Shown: positions 8,305 to 17,010 of the stretch, piece by piece | Position numbering within the stretch: the first letter of the stretch is position 1 | Layout of the letters: every line of letters begins with the position of its first letter | The notes under the pieces: model-generated | Seen by the model: the letters and a program-made list of their open reading frames with translations, nothing else | The model's database searches: none | What the model was told of the DNA's origin: nothing | Position numbers and translations under genes: made by a program | From: Shewanella psychrophila | GTDB lineage: Bacteria > Pseudomonadota > Gammaproteobacteria > Enterobacterales > Shewanellaceae | Length of the DNA stretch: 64,000 nt | Direction of reading: 5' to 3' | Assembly: GCF_002005305.1 (NCBI RefSeq) | Contig: NZ_CP014782.1 | Location: 2,976,001-3,040,000, forward strand

Positions 8305-9264
8305 CTAAGTTTTAAGTTTTAGTTTTTGTACCCCAGACATAAGAAGCAAGGCCAGTGCACCGGCAAACACACCGAACACTGTATTTAACAGGCTTGGAGT
8401 GATAAATGATAATACAGACCCGATAACACTTACCTGCTCTACCCAATGTGCTGCAGTTTGAATCTGGACACTCATCCAATGCAAGCCATGGGTCAGAATC
8501 CCGCCTCCCACCATAAACATGGCTATGGTGCCGACTATGGTCAGGCCGCGCATTAAATAGGGAGCGGCGTTAACCAATTTTGTGCCAAGCCAACGTCCGA
8601 AGCGAGTCAACAGACTAGCGCCTTTTCTCTGGCTCATATACAAGCCGACATCATCCATCTTGACAATGCCAGCAACTAGGCCGTAAACCCCGATAGTCAT
8701 CACCAGAGCAATCACAGAAAGCGTCACCACTTGAGTAAGAAAGCTGCTTTCCGCCACCACCCCTAAGGTGATGGCGATAATCTCGGCAGAGAGTACGAAG
8801 TCGGTACGAATGGCACCTTTCACCTTCTTGGCTTCGTATTCTCTGAGATCGTCAATTTCCGGCAGGTCATCCATTTCATCAGCGAGTTTCCCTCCGCCTT
8901 GAGCTAAAGTGGCGGCTTTCTTCTTTCGTTTCTCATAGGTGTGATGCAACTTCTCGAAGCCTTCGTAACAGAGAAAAAGTCCACCAAACATCAGCAAGGG
9001 CGTCACCGCCCAAGGGATAAAGGCACTAATAAGTAATGCTGCAGGCACCAAAATACACTTGTTACGAAACGAGCCCATGGCCACAGCCCAGACTACCGGT
9101 AGCTCCCTATCAGCACTGACTCCAGAGACTTGCTGGGCATTCAATGCCAGATCATCTCCAAGCACTCCTGCCGTCTTCTTGGCAGCAACTTTACTCATCA
9201 GAGCCACATCATCCAAGATGGCGGCAATATCATCCAATAACGTTAGCAGGCTAGCTCCAGCCAT
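8305..9264 (-). CDS. DUF808 (YedI-type) inner membrane protein
   Basis: A polytopic membrane protein of about 319 residues. The opening MAGASLLTLLDDIAAILDDVA and the following MSKVAAKKTAGVLGDDLALNAQ segment are characteristic of the DUF808/YedI family, whose biochemical function is not established. At least six hydrophobic segments follow, separated by a charged cytoplasmic loop rich in Lys and Glu (about residues 105-145). I chose the ATG at 9264 because AAGGAA precedes it at good spacing and the family begins here; the longer frame to 9306 adds 14 unlikely residues. It is a single-gene unit. Confidence 0.85.
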   Translation of the reverse strand: MAGASLLTLLDDIAAILDDVALMSKVAAKKTAGVLGDDLALNAQQVSGVSADRELPVVWAVAMGSFRNKCILVPAALLISAFIPWAVTPLLMFGGLFLCYEGFEKLHHTYEKRKKKAATLAQGGGKLADEMDDLPEIDDLREYEAKKVKGAIRTDFVLSAEIIAITLGVVAESSFLTQVVTLSVIALVMTIGVYGLVAGIVKMDDVGLYMSQRKGASLLTRFGRWLGTKLVNAAPYLMRGLTIVGTIAMFMVGGGILTHGLHWMSVQIQTAAHWVEQVSVIGSVLSFITPSLLNTVFGVFAGALALLLMSGVQKLKLKT

Positions 9265-9446
9265 AAATTTTCCTTCCCTTTCCTTAATGCTGCAAACCCA
9301 TTGCAACTCTCATACATGCTTAAGCAGCCAAATACTTAAGCCAAACTTAAATTCCAAGGGGTAAAGTTACTCTGTGGCCGTGACTTTTACCACCATCAAG
9401 AGATTAACTTGCTTTAATTTTTGCGTGAATTAAAACAGAAGCAAAG

Positions 9447-9476
9447 CCTAGGTTCTAGAAACTAGTCCCTAGAGCC
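9447..9476. repeat. CTAG cluster with 7-bp spacing
   Basis: Four CTAG tetramers start at 9448, 9455, 9462 and 9469, exactly 7 bp apart, with varying triplets between them. Similar clusters occur near 22731, 27338, 30741 and 56189. Confidence 0.6.
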
Positions 9477-9525
9477 TTCTTCCTGATTTACAACTGATAA
9501 CACTATAGTTTCGATAAAGTGCGGG

Positions 9526-9531
9526 TATAAT
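9526..9531 (+). promoter_or_regulatory. Predicted -10 box of rpiA
   Basis: A perfect TATAAT at 9526-9531, 38 bp before the rpiA start. The -35 region is weak, so the promoter is inferred from the -10 box and position. Confidence 0.5.
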
Positions 9532-9569
9532 GACCTCAGAATTTTAAAAACTCCTTACAGGAAACGACC

Positions 9570-10226
9570 ATGACACAAGATGAGATGAAGAAAGCCGCAG
9601 GTTGGGCCGCTCTGGAATATGTTGAAAAAGATAGCATCGTTGGTGTAGGTACAGGTTCTACCGTTAATCACTTTATCGATGCGCTAGCTACCATGAAAGC
9701 CGAGATAGAAGGGGCAGTTTCTAGCTCTGAAGCATCAACCGAGAAGATGAAGGCGCTGGGTATTCCGGTCTACGATCTCAACTCTGTGAATGAGCTTTCT
9801 GTCTATGTCGATGGTGCCGATGAAATCAACGAACGCATGGACATGATCAAGGGTGGCGGCGCCGCGCTGACCCGTGAGAAGATTGTCTCAGCCGTTGCCG
9901 ACAAGTTTATCTGTATCGTAGATAATACCAAGCAGGTCGATATCTTAGGTGAGTTCCCACTGCCCGTCGAAGTGATCCCTATGGCTCGCTCATACGTAGC
10001 ACGCCAACTGGTCAAGCTAGGCGGCGATCCCGTTTACCGTGAAGGTTGTCTCACCGATAACGGCAACATCATCTTAGATGTCTACAACATGAAGATCATG
10101 AAGCCGAAAGAGCTTGAAGAACAGATCAATCAAATTGTCGGCGTAGTGACTAACGGTTTGTTCGCAAAGCGCGGAGCAGATGTGTTGTTAGTGGGTACAC
10201 CAGAAGGGGTTAAAACGGTTAAGTAG
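9570..10226 (+). CDS. rpiA: Ribose-5-phosphate isomerase A
   Basis: A 218-residue cytoplasmic enzyme that interconverts ribose-5-phosphate and ribulose-5-phosphate in the non-oxidative pentose phosphate pathway, essentially the same length as E. coli RpiA. The family motifs are all present: the phosphate loop VGVGTGSTV, SSEAST, the catalytic DGADEIN segment and KGGGAALTREK. AGGAAA lies upstream of the ATG at suitable distance. The stop TAG sits in the loop of its own terminator. The pathway links it functionally to the transketolase gene at 39042, although they are far apart. Confidence 0.97.
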   Translation: MTQDEMKKAAGWAALEYVEKDSIVGVGTGSTVNHFIDALATMKAEIEGAVSSSEASTEKMKALGIPVYDLNSVNELSVYVDGADEINERMDMIKGGGAALTREKIVSAVADKFICIVDNTKQVDILGEFPLPVEVIPMARSYVARQLVKLGGDPVYREGCLTDNGNIILDVYNMKIMKPKELEEQINQIVGVVTNGLFAKRGADVLLVGTPEGVKTVK

Positions 10227-10237
10227 ACCGTTTTTTT
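10212..10237 (+). terminator. rpiA terminator
   Basis: An 8-bp stem AAAACGGT/ACCGTTTT with seven T residues; the rpiA stop codon is in the loop. Confidence 0.85.
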
Positions 10238-10250
10238 GCTCTTTTTGCTG

Positions 10251-10313
10251 GTAGCTCGTAGCTCGTAGCTCGTAGCTCGTAGCTCGTAGCTCGTAGCTCG
10301 TAGCTCGTAGCTC
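10251..10313. repeat. Nine perfect tandem copies of a 7-bp unit (GTAGCTC)
   Basis: Exactly 63 bp, nine uninterrupted copies of GTAGCTC, lying 14 bp after the T-run of the rpiA terminator and before a second terminator-like hairpin. A perfect heptamer array of this kind is prone to slippage and is likely to vary in copy number between strains. It is non-coding on the plus strand; the minus-strand frame that crosses it is an artefact of a repeat unit whose length is not a multiple of three. Confidence 0.95.
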
Positions 10314-10324
10314 GGCAGCATCAT

Positions 10325-10352
10325 AGCCACTCTTTTAATGGGTGGCTTTTTT
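10325..10352 (+). terminator. Second terminator-like hairpin after the heptamer array
   Basis: Stem AGCCAC/GTGGCT followed by six T residues. It lies just downstream of the GTAGCTC array, so the array is bracketed by two terminators. Confidence 0.6.
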
Positions 10353-10423
10353 GTGTCTTCATTTTGGATAGTACTGTTTGTTATTTGGTAGATCGTTGGT
10401 AGATAGTTGAAGGTCGTACCTTC

Positions 10424-10550
10424 ATTGTTATCTATCACCTGCGGTGAGCTTTTATGCAGCTACTTCTGCGAGACGCTGCAAGTCCATCCATGGAAGCTCT
10501 GCCAAATCATCCCTGATTTGGAAGCTCGCAGCCGCATCTGCACTAGGTTA
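10424..10550 (+). repeat. Structured dispersed repeat, copy R1
   Basis: First of five related intergenic elements (others at 17011-17135, 17290-17412, 60180-60300 and 61847-62010). It opens with TTGTTATCTAT, has an outer stem formed by CTGCGAG and CTCGCAG, and an inner hairpin CCAAATCA - TCCC - TGATTTGG at 10502-10521. It lies downstream of rpiA in the same orientation. A short frame reading CSYFCETLQVHP crosses it but is shared only because the repeat is shared. Confidence 0.8.
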
Positions 10551-10830
10551 TTCAAAAGAAGATTAACCTTATCCGCTACGACCCCTTTGTTATTTGTCAA
10601 TTTACTCGACATAACAGATTCTTGCATATTAAAAAATAGCCATTTAAATGAAAACTAATTGTTAACTTTTAATAAATGAGTACCACTACTAAGTAGATTA
10701 TGATTATAAATTGTTTTTAAAATATAGTATTCGCGAAATGGTTTTAACGTAAAATCAAGGGTTGGCTATTATAAGGTTACCCTTCATACAGGGGGAATAA
10801 TACCGTCCATTTGAAATTTTATAAGGTTAA

Positions 10831-11340
10831 TTATTTAACTTGAGAAAAAAATGTATTGTAGTCTTCCAAGTGCCAGTTTTTCATGATTTTTCCATCATGA
10901 ATTTCATATATATCAGCTGCGGGGAAATCAATAATTTGACCTTTACCTTGAATATCACCCATTTTCCCATTGAAATTACCTTTAAAACGGTAGCGGACTG
11001 TCGCATAGTCACCAGTAATTAATAAATGTTCAACTTCTACATGCAAATTAGGAATAACCTTACGAAAACTTCTAGAAGCTTCTAATACACCTTCAATACC
11101 AGCTTTACGACCTTCTGGTGGAGTCATATCCTTAAAGTCTTTAAATAAAGCTTCTCGAGCATACTTTTCTTCTCCTGTATTCCAGAAATTAGCATAGTTC
11201 ATCGCAGCTTCTTTAATTTCCATTGAATGTGCTGATTGGTCAGCGCTTACAAAAATATTTGGATCTAGAACATTTGCTATAGTTGTGTAACTAATTATTG
11301 ATAGTGAAGTAATTACTACCAATTTAACTAGATTTTTCAT
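10831..11340 (-). CDS. Secreted SnoaL-like / NTF2-fold protein
   Basis: A 169-residue protein with an N-terminal signal peptide (Lys at 2 and 6, hydrophobic core to about residue 22, cleavage near TTIAN). The mature part resembles SnoaL-like ester cyclases of the NTF2 fold: an N-terminal helical segment (YANFWNTGEE), a central TPPEGRKAGIEGVLEA segment and a final HDGKIMKNWHLED strand. Many members bind small hydrophobic ligands, and the substrate here is unknown. The gene is clearly more AT-rich than rpiA or recJ on either side and lies in a stretch with a broken gene and an IS, which suggests acquired DNA. Confidence 0.75.
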   Translation of the reverse strand: MKNLVKLVVITSLSIISYTTIANVLDPNIFVSADQSAHSMEIKEAAMNYANFWNTGEEKYAREALFKDFKDMTPPEGRKAGIEGVLEASRSFRKVIPNLHVEVEHLLITGDYATVRYRFKGNFNGKMGDIQGKGQIIDFPAADIYEIHDGKIMKNWHLEDYNTFFSQVK

Positions 11341-11396
11341 GTATTATTTCTCATTTTTTGTATTTAACTAATCATCTGTTTTAATATTTAATGATG

Positions 11397-11906
11397 TACT
11401 AATTAATAAGTGCGCCACCATCGACATCAACGATAGATCTCGTCATAAAGGTATTGTTGATAACTAGTGAGTACGCCATGGAAATATCACTGTTATTCCC
11501 CACTTTACCAACTGGCAATGTACTTTAGCCTGTTCGTAAAAGCTGCCCGAACAGTACTAGCCATACCTTGATAGGCCGCTTTTTGCGTTAAGGCTGGGCT
11601 AATGCCGTTAACCCTAATGGGTACTAATTTTTTTGCCAGCACTTTGATATCAAGGCTGTTTTTGCATCAGTTATATTCGACAACTTTACCTGATGGTGCG
11701 TATGAACCTACTGTGATTATTAAATGGTCAAATGCACCGATAGATCCAAAATACTGATAGACCGATTGCTAGTTACTAACATCTAACCCTGTTTGGCGAT
11801 AGGCCACATGTACAATATTATTTTCACTAACAAGTTGGTTGACCATTTCATCACCGATGCCTAATGTTCTGCCAATAATGACATAAATAGCTTTATCTTT
11901 ACTCAT
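11397..11906 (-). pseudogene. Decayed short-chain dehydrogenase/reductase
   Basis: The minus strand starts well at an ATG at 11906 with AAGAGAAG upstream and reads MSKDKAIYVIIG-RTLGIGDEMV, which is the SDR TGxxxGIG nucleotide loop with substitutions, then QTGLDVSN and a stop at 11769-11771. Past that stop, further SDR segments can be read in the same or shifted frames: GAFDHLIITVGSYAPSGK, LAKKLVPIRVNGISPALTQKAAYQGM (with an internal gap) and a final VLTS to YRC-WWRTY region that matches the usual D-V-D-G-G-A ending. Several stops, a missing centre (the Tyr-Lys catalytic region) and frameshifts show the gene is dead. Confidence is for the pseudogene call, not its former substrate. Confidence 0.75.
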
Positions 11907-12433
11907 GATGATTACTTCTCTTAGATAGGTTGATGGAGTCAGTATATGCATTTGAATCATTTTAATAATTGAGTAAAATTCGAATTCAATATTCAGTTCA
12001 TCCGAATAATAGGAGCGTGGATGGAGACAGTAAATAGTTCCCCCCATTGCTAGTCAATAACATACCGAGTTTATAGGTGACTCCCAATGCTCTACTTGGC
12101 GATAAAACTAATCGAATGGGTCTATACATTATTCGAAGATAATAAAGTACTGGAAGTAGGTATTTAGAGGCGATAATTATGAAATTAAATTGCAGGTTTT
12201 GACTCGACTTACTAATAAGCTAGCTTTAACAGGTGGAGTGATTTATACGCTTAGTCAGCTTGAAAATACTGACAGTTTTGAGAAAAGTGTCGTCGTTTAC
12301 CCAAATGTTCACAGTAACTCGTCAGCTCTTGTAATGTTCCCACAAAAAGACAGAGAAAAAGACAGAAAAAGACGAAAAGACAGGATAGCCATATCTTTTC
12401 TTGATGAATAGTAGAAAGTCGCCCCTTCAATGT
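11907..12433. other. Degraded AT-rich region between the SDR remnant and the IS element
   Basis: About 500 bp with no convincing gene. One plus-strand frame (12190-12411) contains LTNKLALTGGVIYTLSQLE, which has the feel of an outer-membrane beta strand, but it lacks a plausible start and is followed by a lysine- and arginine-rich low-complexity stretch encoded by GACAGAAAAAGAC-type repeats at about 12350-12385. It is best seen as remnants of lost genes. Confidence 0.45.
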
Positions 12434-12490
12434 TATCTATCGCATTTACGGCGAGGAATGCGCACTCTATATATTTGAGAAGGTTCTGTG
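12434..12490 (+). repeat. Truncated copy of the structured dispersed repeat
   Basis: The segment AATGTTATCTATCGC followed by CGGCGAG and ATGCGCACT matches the first ~40 bp of the five full elements, then similarity ends about 25 bp before the IS left end. Probably a copy broken during the rearrangements around the IS. Confidence 0.4.
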
Positions 12491-12514
12491 GCACGCCAGT
12501 TCTTGATTTTATAA

Positions 12515-13787
12515 GGGTTACCCCTTAAGCATCCCCTCATAATAACCAGAGGCAGCAAGGCTTCCAGAGTATAATAAGCCAAATCACTCTATGTTCTAAA
12601 ATTTATAACATGATAAATAAAGCCCTTATTCATAATCACATCGATGAACTCTTTGGCCATGACATGCATGCTAAAAGGGTCACCTCACTTGCTAATGCCG
12701 CTCACGGAGTGATTGAAAAGGGGTCACTCGCTATTCATGCCATTGGCGCTGGCTTAGCCCAAGCCAATAAACTTAAGCGTAAGTCTGCTATTAAACAAGT
12801 AGACCGATTACTCAGTAATACAAAGTTAAACGTCTGGCAATTACTGGACTCCTGGGGGCCTTATATTATCGGTGCACGCAAAGAGATAGTGGTCTCTCTC
12901 GATTGGACTGAATTTGATTCAGACGACCATTCAACCATCGTACTGAGTATGCAAACAACCCATGGACGTAACACGCCACTGCTATGGAAAACCCATCGTA
13001 AACATGCTTTAAAAGGTAATAGAAACAACCATGAAGATGAGTTGTTGGTTAAGTTAAGGTCGATCGTTGCAGAGGATGTTAAAGTGACAATTGTTGCTGA
13101 TAGAGGCTTTAGTGATACGGCACTATTTAACTTCATTGAACATGAGCTGGGTTTTGACTTCATCATTAGAATTAAGGCTAATATCAAAGTCACCGATGCG
13201 GTAGGAGAGCTGTTTCCAGTAAAGGACTGGCTATTACCCAGCGGCATAACAAGAACCCTTAAGGACGTTCAAATAACGGGTAATAAGCAAGCAGTCGCTC
13301 GGGTCATTTGCACCAAGAAAAAAGGCATGAAAGAAGCTTGGTATTTAGCATCAAGTCGACGTGACCTAGTGAGTAGCAAGATGTTGACTTTATATGGGAA
13401 ACGTTGGGGGATAGAGACGACTTTTCGTGACATTAAAGACTATCGTTTTGGCATGGGGATGAGTGCCACCTACACGCGTTCCCCGGTACGTAGAGACCGG
13501 TTGTTTTTGCTAAGCGCCTTGGCGATAGGCTTGCTGACGCTACTAGGAAAAGCGGGCGAGGATGCTGACTTGGAAAAGACAATAAAGGCAAATACCAGTA
13601 AAACTCGCTCATACTCTCTGTTTCGCCAAGGTTGTATTTACTATGAACTGTTACCCACGATGCGAGAAGAGTGGGCAGAACCTCTAATGGATAATTTTTA
13701 TCGTTACCTTAAAAACCAGCCTATTTACCGTTCAATTTTCGGGATTATTTAAAATTGAAAAATGAGGGGATCTCTAAGGGGTTACCC
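12515..13787 (+). mobile_element. IS4-family insertion sequence, apparently intact
   Basis: A 1,273-bp element bounded by imperfect inverted repeats of about 26 bp: the left end (12515-12540) reads GGGTTACCCCTTAAGC then ATCCCCTCAT, and the right end (13762-13787) is its complement at 22 of 26 positions. It contains one transposase gene. The expected 9-12 bp target duplication is not visible on the two flanks, which suggests that a deletion or recombination removed one flank after insertion. Both neighbouring regions are remnants. Confidence 0.85.
12610..13752 (+). CDS. IS4-family transposase
   Basis: A 380-residue DDE transposase. The catalytic triad is visible: Asp in VVSLDWTEFD (about residue 98), Asp in VTIVADRGFSD (about 164), and Glu within a perfect IS4 YREK signature, Y-x2-R-x3-E-x6-K, in YGKRWGIETTFRDIK (about 263-277). 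The reading frame is full length and uninterrupted, so the element may still move. The start ATG lies about 95 bp inside the left inverted repeat and the stop about 10 bp before the right one, as is usual for this family. Confidence 0.93.
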   Translation: MINKALIHNHIDELFGHDMHAKRVTSLANAAHGVIEKGSLAIHAIGAGLAQANKLKRKSAIKQVDRLLSNTKLNVWQLLDSWGPYIIGARKEIVVSLDWTEFDSDDHSTIVLSMQTTHGRNTPLLWKTHRKHALKGNRNNHEDELLVKLRSIVAEDVKVTIVADRGFSDTALFNFIEHELGFDFIIRIKANIKVTDAVGELFPVKDWLLPSGITRTLKDVQITGNKQAVARVICTKKKGMKEAWYLASSRRDLVSSKMLTLYGKRWGIETTFRDIKDYRFGMGMSATYTRSPVRRDRLFLLSALAIGLLTLLGKAGEDADLEKTIKANTSKTRSYSLFRQGCIYYELLPTMREEWAEPLMDNFYRYLKNQPIYRSIFGII

Positions 13788-14014
13788 TATAGCCTCGGCC
13801 GTGATATCTGATGTGAATGGATTCACATCAGTGAAACCGCAGAGCGGCCAGGGATGGCTTCACAGCGTCCCACAGAAGTGGCTACATATGAGCCTACTGC
13901 AAGCAATAAACAACTGTGAACTTATGGGCCTAAACACAGTTAACAAACTCTAATTAAAGTTTGACGCTAATACCACAAAGGATAAAGGCAGTGTATCCCT
14001 ACACGGCCCCCTAC
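13788..14014. other. IS right flank with short inverted repeat
   Basis: About 230 bp between the IS and the recJ stop. It contains the perfect hairpin GATGTGAAT-GG-ATTCACATC (13810-13829) and a stretch that looks like another intergenic repeat remnant. A 63-codon frame here (13762-13953) overlaps the IS end and has no support. Confidence 0.4.
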
Positions 14015-15739
14015 CTACATGGGTTCTATCTGCTCTACCATTAACTGCACCGTCTGATTACCTCTAAACTCATTCACATCGAGTTTATAGACCACCTGAG
14101 CATGCTCTATGGTGGCATCGGGCCAGGTTTTAAGGTCGATATTAAAAGCGATGGCATCTAGCATGGTTTGCCCACATTCGGTTTCCAGCACCAACTTAAG
14201 GTGTTTCTCACCCACTATGCGCTGCTGGATGACCTTGAAGTGCCCGTCGAACAAGGGCTCAGGAAACTCTTGGCCCCAGGGGCCAGCGTTTCTAAGCTCA
14301 CTGGCCATCGCTAAGTTCATATCTGAGGCGGACAAATCACCATCAGTGACAAACTCACCAGTCAGCTGTTCAGGCTTTAGTAACTCGCGCACACCTTGAT
14401 CGAATGCCTTCTCGAAGGCCTCGAAGTCTTTGCCTCTCAAAGAGAGTCCTGCTGCCATGGCGTGACCACCAAACTTGAGGATCATCCCAGGGTAACGGCT
14501 ATTAATCAGCTCTAAAAGGTCTCGCATATGCAAACCCTTTATCGAGCGCGCCGAGCCTTTTATTTCACCCTCTCCCGCATCGGCAAAGGCGATAACGGGT
14601 CTGTGATATCTGTCTTTGATTCTAGAAGCCAAAATACCGATAACCCCCTGATGCCAATCCTCCTGAAAAAGGGCGATCCCCCAAGGTAGGCTTGCTTCAT
14701 TGAGTTCCACGGACTCCAGACTCTTTAGTGCTTCTTGCTGCATATCGGCTTCGAGATCCCGGCGCTCGGCATTTAAGCCATCAAGCTCAGCAGCCATTCG
14801 TCTGGCACTCATCATGTCATCACAAAGCAAGGTCTCGACCCCAAGGGCCATCTCATCGAGACGCCCCGCGGCGTTGAGTCTGGGCCCCACGGCAAAGCCG
14901 AAATCCGATGCCACAATTTTAGCCGGGTTACGCTTAGCGACTTCTAATAAAGCTGTGATCCCTGCGCGGCAACGACCCGCCCTCACCCTCTGTAATCCCG
15001 CTTCCACTAAGATTCGGTTATTACCGTCGAGGGCCACCACGTCGGCCACAGTGCCTAAGGCAACGATATCGAGAAGGTGACCTAAATTCGGTTCGCTAAT
15101 GCCTTGTTCTTGATACCAGTTACGTTGTCTAAGCTCCGCTCTTAGGGCTGACATCAGATAGAAAGCCACCCCGACACCGGCGATAGATTTACTGGCGAAG
15201 GTACAATCCACTTGATTGGGGTTCACTATGGCGTCGGCATCGGGAATCGTCTTACCTGGCAAGTGGTGATCGGTTATCACCACTTGCATACCCAGCGCCT
15301 TAGCTGCGGCGACGCCTTCGATGGAGGAGATACCATTATCAACGGTGATCAACAGCTCTGCCCCCTTACTATGGGCGACGGCCACGATCTCCGGACTCAG
15401 GCCATAACCGAAATCGAAGCGATTAGGGATAAGGTAATCTATCTTGCTGGCACCCATCATCTTCAACGCCAGCATGCACACACAGGTCGAGGTTGCGCCA
15501 TCGGCATCGAAGTCACCCATGATTAAAATAGTGCGATTGTCTCTGATCCCATCGGCGATAATCTTAGAGGCTATGTCCAAACCTTTCATGGTATTGGGGC
15601 GCAGTAAACGTGACAGAGTCAAATCGCAATCCTCTGCACTCGTGCCGCGGCTTGCATAGATCTGCTTTAACAGAGGAGAGAAAGAATCTGGCAGATGAGT
15701 GTCATCAACCTTGGAACGTCGCACTATCTTATGGATCAC
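14015..15739 (-). CDS. recJ: Single-stranded-DNA-specific exonuclease RecJ
   Basis: A 574-residue 5'-3' exonuclease used in recombinational repair, mismatch repair and replication restart. The DHH-superfamily motifs are intact: GDFDADGATST (about residues 77-87), ITVDNGISS, VITDHHLPG (motif with the name-giving Asp-His-His), and later the DHHA1 motif FGGHAMAAGLSL. Length matches E. coli RecJ (577). The start is a GTG at 15739 with AAGG about 9 nt upstream. It is the last gene of the conserved xerD-dsbC-recJ set, but a perfect terminator hairpin separates it from dsbC, so it may also use its own promoter. Confidence 0.96.
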   Translation of the reverse strand: MIHKIVRRSKVDDTHLPDSFSPLLKQIYASRGTSAEDCDLTLSRLLRPNTMKGLDIASKIIADGIRDNRTILIMGDFDADGATSTCVCMLALKMMGASKIDYLIPNRFDFGYGLSPEIVAVAHSKGAELLITVDNGISSIEGVAAAKALGMQVVITDHHLPGKTIPDADAIVNPNQVDCTFASKSIAGVGVAFYLMSALRAELRQRNWYQEQGISEPNLGHLLDIVALGTVADVVALDGNNRILVEAGLQRVRAGRCRAGITALLEVAKRNPAKIVASDFGFAVGPRLNAAGRLDEMALGVETLLCDDMMSARRMAAELDGLNAERRDLEADMQQEALKSLESVELNEASLPWGIALFQEDWHQGVIGILASRIKDRYHRPVIAFADAGEGEIKGSARSIKGLHMRDLLELINSRYPGMILKFGGHAMAAGLSLRGKDFEAFEKAFDQGVRELLKPEQLTGEFVTDGDLSASDMNLAMASELRNAGPWGQEFPEPLFDGHFKVIQQRIVGEKHLKLVLETECGQTMLDAIAFNIDLKTWPDATIEHAQVVYKLDVNEFRGNQTVQLMVEQIEPM

Positions 15740-15863
15740 GTATTACTGCCTTATAGCTAGGTTGAACACAGAGAGATCAAACGACGGCTAGCATATCAAA
15801 CCGCAGCCCGTATAACACTAGATTAGGCATACAAGGGGAGCATATTTCAAATATGCCAGACAT

Positions 15864-15887
15864 AAAAAAGCCAGCGATATCGCTGGC
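15864..15887 (-). terminator. Terminator downstream of dsbC
   Basis: A perfect 18-nt palindrome GCCAGCGATATCGCTGGC followed on the minus strand by six T residues. It lies between the dsbC stop and recJ. Confidence 0.85.
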
Positions 15888-15909
15888 CTTAGGCTTCGCA
15901 GAAGTGAAT

Positions 15910-16647
15910 CTAGTTAATCGCTTCTAATGCACGGAGCAATTCTTTAGGCTGCTGATAGCCTGGGATCATGCTGCCATCTTCTAAGATGATAGCCGGAGTA
16001 CCATTGATACCGAAACTCTGACCTAGATTATACTGCTCGGCAATTTTCGCGTCACACTGCTTATGCTTAACGATCTTACCCGCCTTAGCTTCAGTCATCG
16101 CCTTAAGTGGATCGGCTGCACACCAAACCGCTTCCATCTCATCGGCGTTAGCCGAAGGTACGCCACGACGCGGGAATGCCAAATAACGTATGGTGATGCC
16201 TAAGTCGTTATACTCAGCCATCTGGTTATGCAGTTTGCGACAATAACCACAGCTAATGTCGGTGAAAACCGTAACCACATGCTTCTCGTTCTTAGCCTTA
16301 TACACCAACATATGGTCTTCAAGGGGCTTCATCATTTCTATACGAGGTCCTGCCATAGCAGCTTCTGTCAGATTCTTCATACCATTATCGAGATCGTACA
16401 GGCTGCCATGAAACAGTTTAGAGCCATCTTTAGAGATATATAGCACGCCACGATCCGTCAGGGCTTCGTACAAACCAGGGATCGGCGACTGACTCAAAGA
16501 GTGGACCTCGACACTTAATGTGTCACTCAACTTCTGCTTTAGCTTGGCGCTATTGGCAATTGTGTCACTTGTAGTATTCGATGTAGCCATAGCGAAAGGT
16601 GCTACTAACACGGCTATTACCAAAGAAAATATGCGAGTAAACTTCAT
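15910..16647 (-). CDS. dsbC: Periplasmic disulfide isomerase DsbC
   Basis: A 245-residue protein that corrects wrong disulfide bonds in the periplasm and is kept reduced by DsbD. Residues 1-22 form a signal peptide ending near PFAMA. An N-terminal dimerisation domain (about 25-90) precedes a thioredoxin-fold domain with the active site CGYC in FTDISCGYCRKLH and the cis-proline loop FGINGTPAI. I chose the ATG at 16647 because AGGA precedes it at good spacing; the longer frame to 16668 adds seven residues ahead of the signal. It lies between xerD and recJ as in other gammaproteobacteria, but the spacing to xerD is unusually large. Confidence 0.95.
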   Translation of the reverse strand: MKFTRIFSLVIAVLVAPFAMATSNTTSDTIANSAKLKQKLSDTLSVEVHSLSQSPIPGLYEALTDRGVLYISKDGSKLFHGSLYDLDNGMKNLTEAAMAGPRIEMMKPLEDHMLVYKAKNEKHVVTVFTDISCGYCRKLHNQMAEYNDLGITIRYLAFPRRGVPSANADEMEAVWCAADPLKAMTEAKAGKIVKHKQCDAKIAEQYNLGQSFGINGTPAIILEDGSMIPGYQQPKELLRALEAIN

Positions 16648-16880
16648 TATATATCCTGTTCTTTGCATTGGTCTGGTGCGGTTATTTACAATTACAGTTC
16701 AATAGACCCTGTTTAGGCCAGAAAAGTTACAGTTTCAACGCGATTAAAGCAAATAATAACTGTAACTAAATCACTGCCAGTAGAGCTAATTATAAATTAC
16801 CTCACAGTTAAGCAGCTTCGAATGAAGCTTGTTTGCATTTTTTGATGGTTCATTTGGGTATCAATCCTTCTTCCCCGTCG

Positions 16881-16905
16881 TTCCGGCAGATCTTTTTAGC
16901 CGGAA
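16881..16905. repeat. Short hairpin repeat in the dsbC-xerD gap
   Basis: TTCCGGC and GCCGGAA pair around an 11-nt AT-rich loop, within a CGTCGTTCC...GGAATCC context typical of short dispersed palindromes in marine gammaproteobacteria. Slightly downstream, TCAAATGA and TCATTTGA (about 16928-16962) form another inverted pair. Confidence 0.5.
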
Positions 16906-17010
16906 TCCAATGGCGATTGTTAACCTTCAAATGAAGGTCGATGACATTTGGTTGGTTTCATTTGACGGTGTTGACGTTAACTATCGAACCTGAAAATTTA
17001 ACCTTCAATC

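Noticed and set aside
10130..10438. 102-codon minus-strand frame with an ELRATSY repeat
   Set aside because: Created by the GTAGCTC heptamer array and overlapping rpiA; no start signal.
12190..12411. 73-codon frame before the IS element
   Set aside because: No ribosome binding site and a low-complexity basic tail; more likely a gene remnant.
13762..13953. 63-codon frame at the IS right end
   Set aside because: It begins in the inverted repeat and has no domain or start signal.
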